Shown piece by piece: positions 62,515 through 64,000 of a stretch of 64,000 bases of DNA; position 1 is the stretch's first letter, and each line of letters opens with the position of its first letter. Below the pieces are notes generated by a model. The model did not search any database, had not been told where the DNA came from, and saw nothing but the letters and a program-made list of their open reading frames with translations. Source of the DNA: Theobroma cacao (lineage: Eukaryota; Streptophyta; Magnoliopsida; Malvales; Malvaceae). Where the stretch lies: positions 9,345,188 to 9,409,187 of the forward strand of contig NC_030859.1 of the NCBI RefSeq assembly GCF_000208745.1, in the 5' to 3' direction. The translations under genes and the position numbers were made by a program.

Positions 62515-63100
62515 TAATGCAGTATGGGAATGTGATGTGTATGCATCAAGGCAACTTAAAAGGCATGAGCAGAATTACCCCGCACACGATTTGGAGATGG
62601 CAGCAATCGTGTTTGCCTTAAAGATTTGGAGACATTACTTGTATGGTGAGACTTACGAGATATATACAGACCACAAAAGCCTAAAATATATATTTCAACA
62701 GAGAGATCTTAATTTGTGACAACGTAGGTTGATGGAGTTGCTAAAGGATTATGATTGTACTATTCTTTACCATCCCACTAAGGCAAATGTAGTGGTCGAT
62801 GCCTTGAGTCGAAAATTAATGGGGAGCCTAGCATATATCTCTACAGATAGGAGATCTTTGATTGTAGAAATGCATAGCTTAGGAGACATGGGCATACATT
62901 TGGAAGTTTCAGAGGCAAATGCATTGTTAGCACATTTTAGAGTGAGGCCTATCTTAATGGACCGGATTAAAGAAGCACAAAGTAAAGATGAGTTCGTAAT
63001 TAAGACCTTAGAGGACCCTCAAGGAAAGAAAGGAAATATGTTTACTAAAGGCACAGATAGAGTATTGAGGTATGAAACCAGACTTTATGTGCCCCGATAG
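62515..63100 (+). pseudogene. RNase H and linker of the Tekay-type element, after the Sirevirus
   Basis: Continuation of the frame broken at 52327; once one TGTAT is removed, the RNase H codons line up. It contains [20 protein letters not shown] and [11 protein letters not shown] (catalytic Asp). A TGA at 62717 is followed in the same frame by [20 protein letters not shown] and a linker region, ending with TAG at 63098-63100. The next part of pol continues in another frame. Confidence 0.9.
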
Positions 63101-64000
63101 TAATGGATTGAGGAGAGAAATATTGGAGGAAGCACACATGGCAGCCTATGTGGTACATCTAGGGGCTACAAAGATGTATCAAGATTTGAAAAAGGTATAT
63201 TGCTGGGAAGGACTTAAGAAAGATGTAGCTAAGTTCATCTCCAAGTGCTTAGGTTGTCAACAGGTTAAGGCCGAGCATCAAAAGCCTGCAGGGCTACTAC
63301 AGCCATTACTAGTGCCCAAATGGAAGTGGGAGCATATTGCAATGGATTTTGTAATGGGTTTGCCTAGAACTAGTAGGGGTTATGACTCGATTTGGGTCAT
63401 AGTAGATTGGTTAACGAAATCAGCTCATTTTTTTCGGGTTAAAACTACATACAAGGCCGCCTAGTACGCCCAACTTTATGTAGATCAGATAATACCGCTG
63501 CATGGCATTCCTGTTTCTATAGTATCTAATAGGGGGGCACAATTCACTAGTAGGTTCTGGGAAAAGTTACAGACAGCGTTGGACACTAAGTTGAAATTTA
63601 GCACGGCTTTCCACCCTCAGACTGATGGACAGTCTGAATGAACGATACAGATATTGTAAGATATGTTGAGGGCCTGTGTAATAGACCTTGGGGTCAGGTG
63701 GGATCAATATCTACCCTTAGCGAAGTTTGCCTACAACAACAGTTTCCAAGCTAGCATCCAAATGGCACCATTTGAAGCATTATATGGACAGAGGTGCAGG
63801 TCACTTATCGGATGGCTAGAGGTGGTAGAAAGGAAACTCTTGGCGCCTGAGTTGGTGTAGGATGTCACCGAGAAAATACGCATGATTTGTCAAAGGATGT
63901 TGTCAGCACAAAGTAGGCAAAAGTCATATGCTGATAACAAATGGATGAACTTAGAGTTTCAAATGGGGGATCATGTATTTTTGAAGGTCTCACCAACAAA
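63072..64000 (+). pseudogene. Integrase of the Tekay-type element (partial)
   Basis: HHCC zinc-binding domain: HLGATKMYQDLKKVYCWEGL with CLGCQQVKAEH (about 63150-63285). Catalytic core: MDFVMGLPRTSRGYDSIWVI (first Asp), then SNRGAQFTSRFW at about 63525-63560, where the usual second Asp is Asn (AAT 63528-63530), and DGQSE (Glu). In-frame stops: TAG at 63462, TGA near 63639, TAA at 63657 and TAG at 63858. It runs off the right edge in a segment reading FQMGDHVFLKVSP, the usual lead into the C-terminal domain. Any chromodomain is outside the window. Confidence 0.9.

Larger units (their letters stand above)
46479..64000 (+). mobile_element. Ty3/gypsy element, probably Tekay/Del, decayed, runs off the window
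   Basis: The order is 5' LTR, PBS, gag, zinc knuckle, protease, RT, RNase H, integrase. The pol order PR-RT-RH-IN is that of Ty3/gypsy. The RNase H/linker block (RDLNL…[14 protein letters not shown]) and the LTR length of about 2.6 kb fit the Tekay/Del chromoviruses; a chromodomain would lie beyond 64000. Every domain has stops or frameshifts, so it is not autonomous now. A Sirevirus interrupts it at 52327-62509. AAATC precedes it; the other flank is outside the window. Confidence 0.88.

Overview
The window is nuclear DNA of a flowering plant, most likely a eudicot; the species cannot be told from the sequence. It is AT-rich. It holds one clear intron-containing host gene (cytosolic ribosomal protein uS8/RPS15A, CDS 3525-4282) and one probable small secreted glycine-rich-protein gene or relic (18571-18969, minus). 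Nearly everything else is LTR retrotransposon DNA, mostly non-coding and nested.

Layout. 1-1259 is an LTR fragment (family X, minus). 2930-4282 is RPS15A with its promoter. 6449-10067 is an old inverted-repeat element split by a solo LTR (6891-9858, TSD TAATT). 11100-17683 is a diverged LTR-like sequence (family W) holding two solo LTRs: 11736-13594 (family C) and 14675-16999 (family T, TSD TATGT). 19909-21771 is another family C LTR, followed by a tRNA-iMet primer-binding site. 22585-24966 is a T solo LTR. 24967-27192 is a non-coding X internal domain ending in a polypurine tract. The X 3' LTR starts at 27193 and ends only at 44230, because it is split by a T solo LTR (27216-29816, TSD GATAT) and by a second T LTR (32338-44165). 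That second LTR is itself split by a complete non-coding LARD-like element (33894-43077, TSD TGATG). 44231-45483 is a minus-strand Ty3/gypsy gag relic with its PBS, joined to a further LTR-like stretch.

46479-64000 is a decayed, protein-coding Ty3/gypsy element, probably of the Tekay/Del chromovirus group, with a family T LTR. It runs off the right edge. A complete but mutated Ty1/copia Sirevirus (52327-62509, TSD TGTAT) sits inside its RNase H region.

How the parts relate. The T, X and LARD LTRs share most of their length, and all carry an approximately 45-55 bp minisatellite; most also carry clusters of a Pst I-centred palindrome, TTCTCGCTGCAGCGAGAA. The LARD keeps the PBS, the leader and the first codons of a gag gene like that of the 46479 element, so it looks like a non-autonomous partner of a Tekay-type element (inference). 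Palindrome clusters also occur in the Sirevirus LTRs and in family W, a recurring LTR design across unrelated elements. No CRISPR array, rRNA gene or tRNA gene was recognised.
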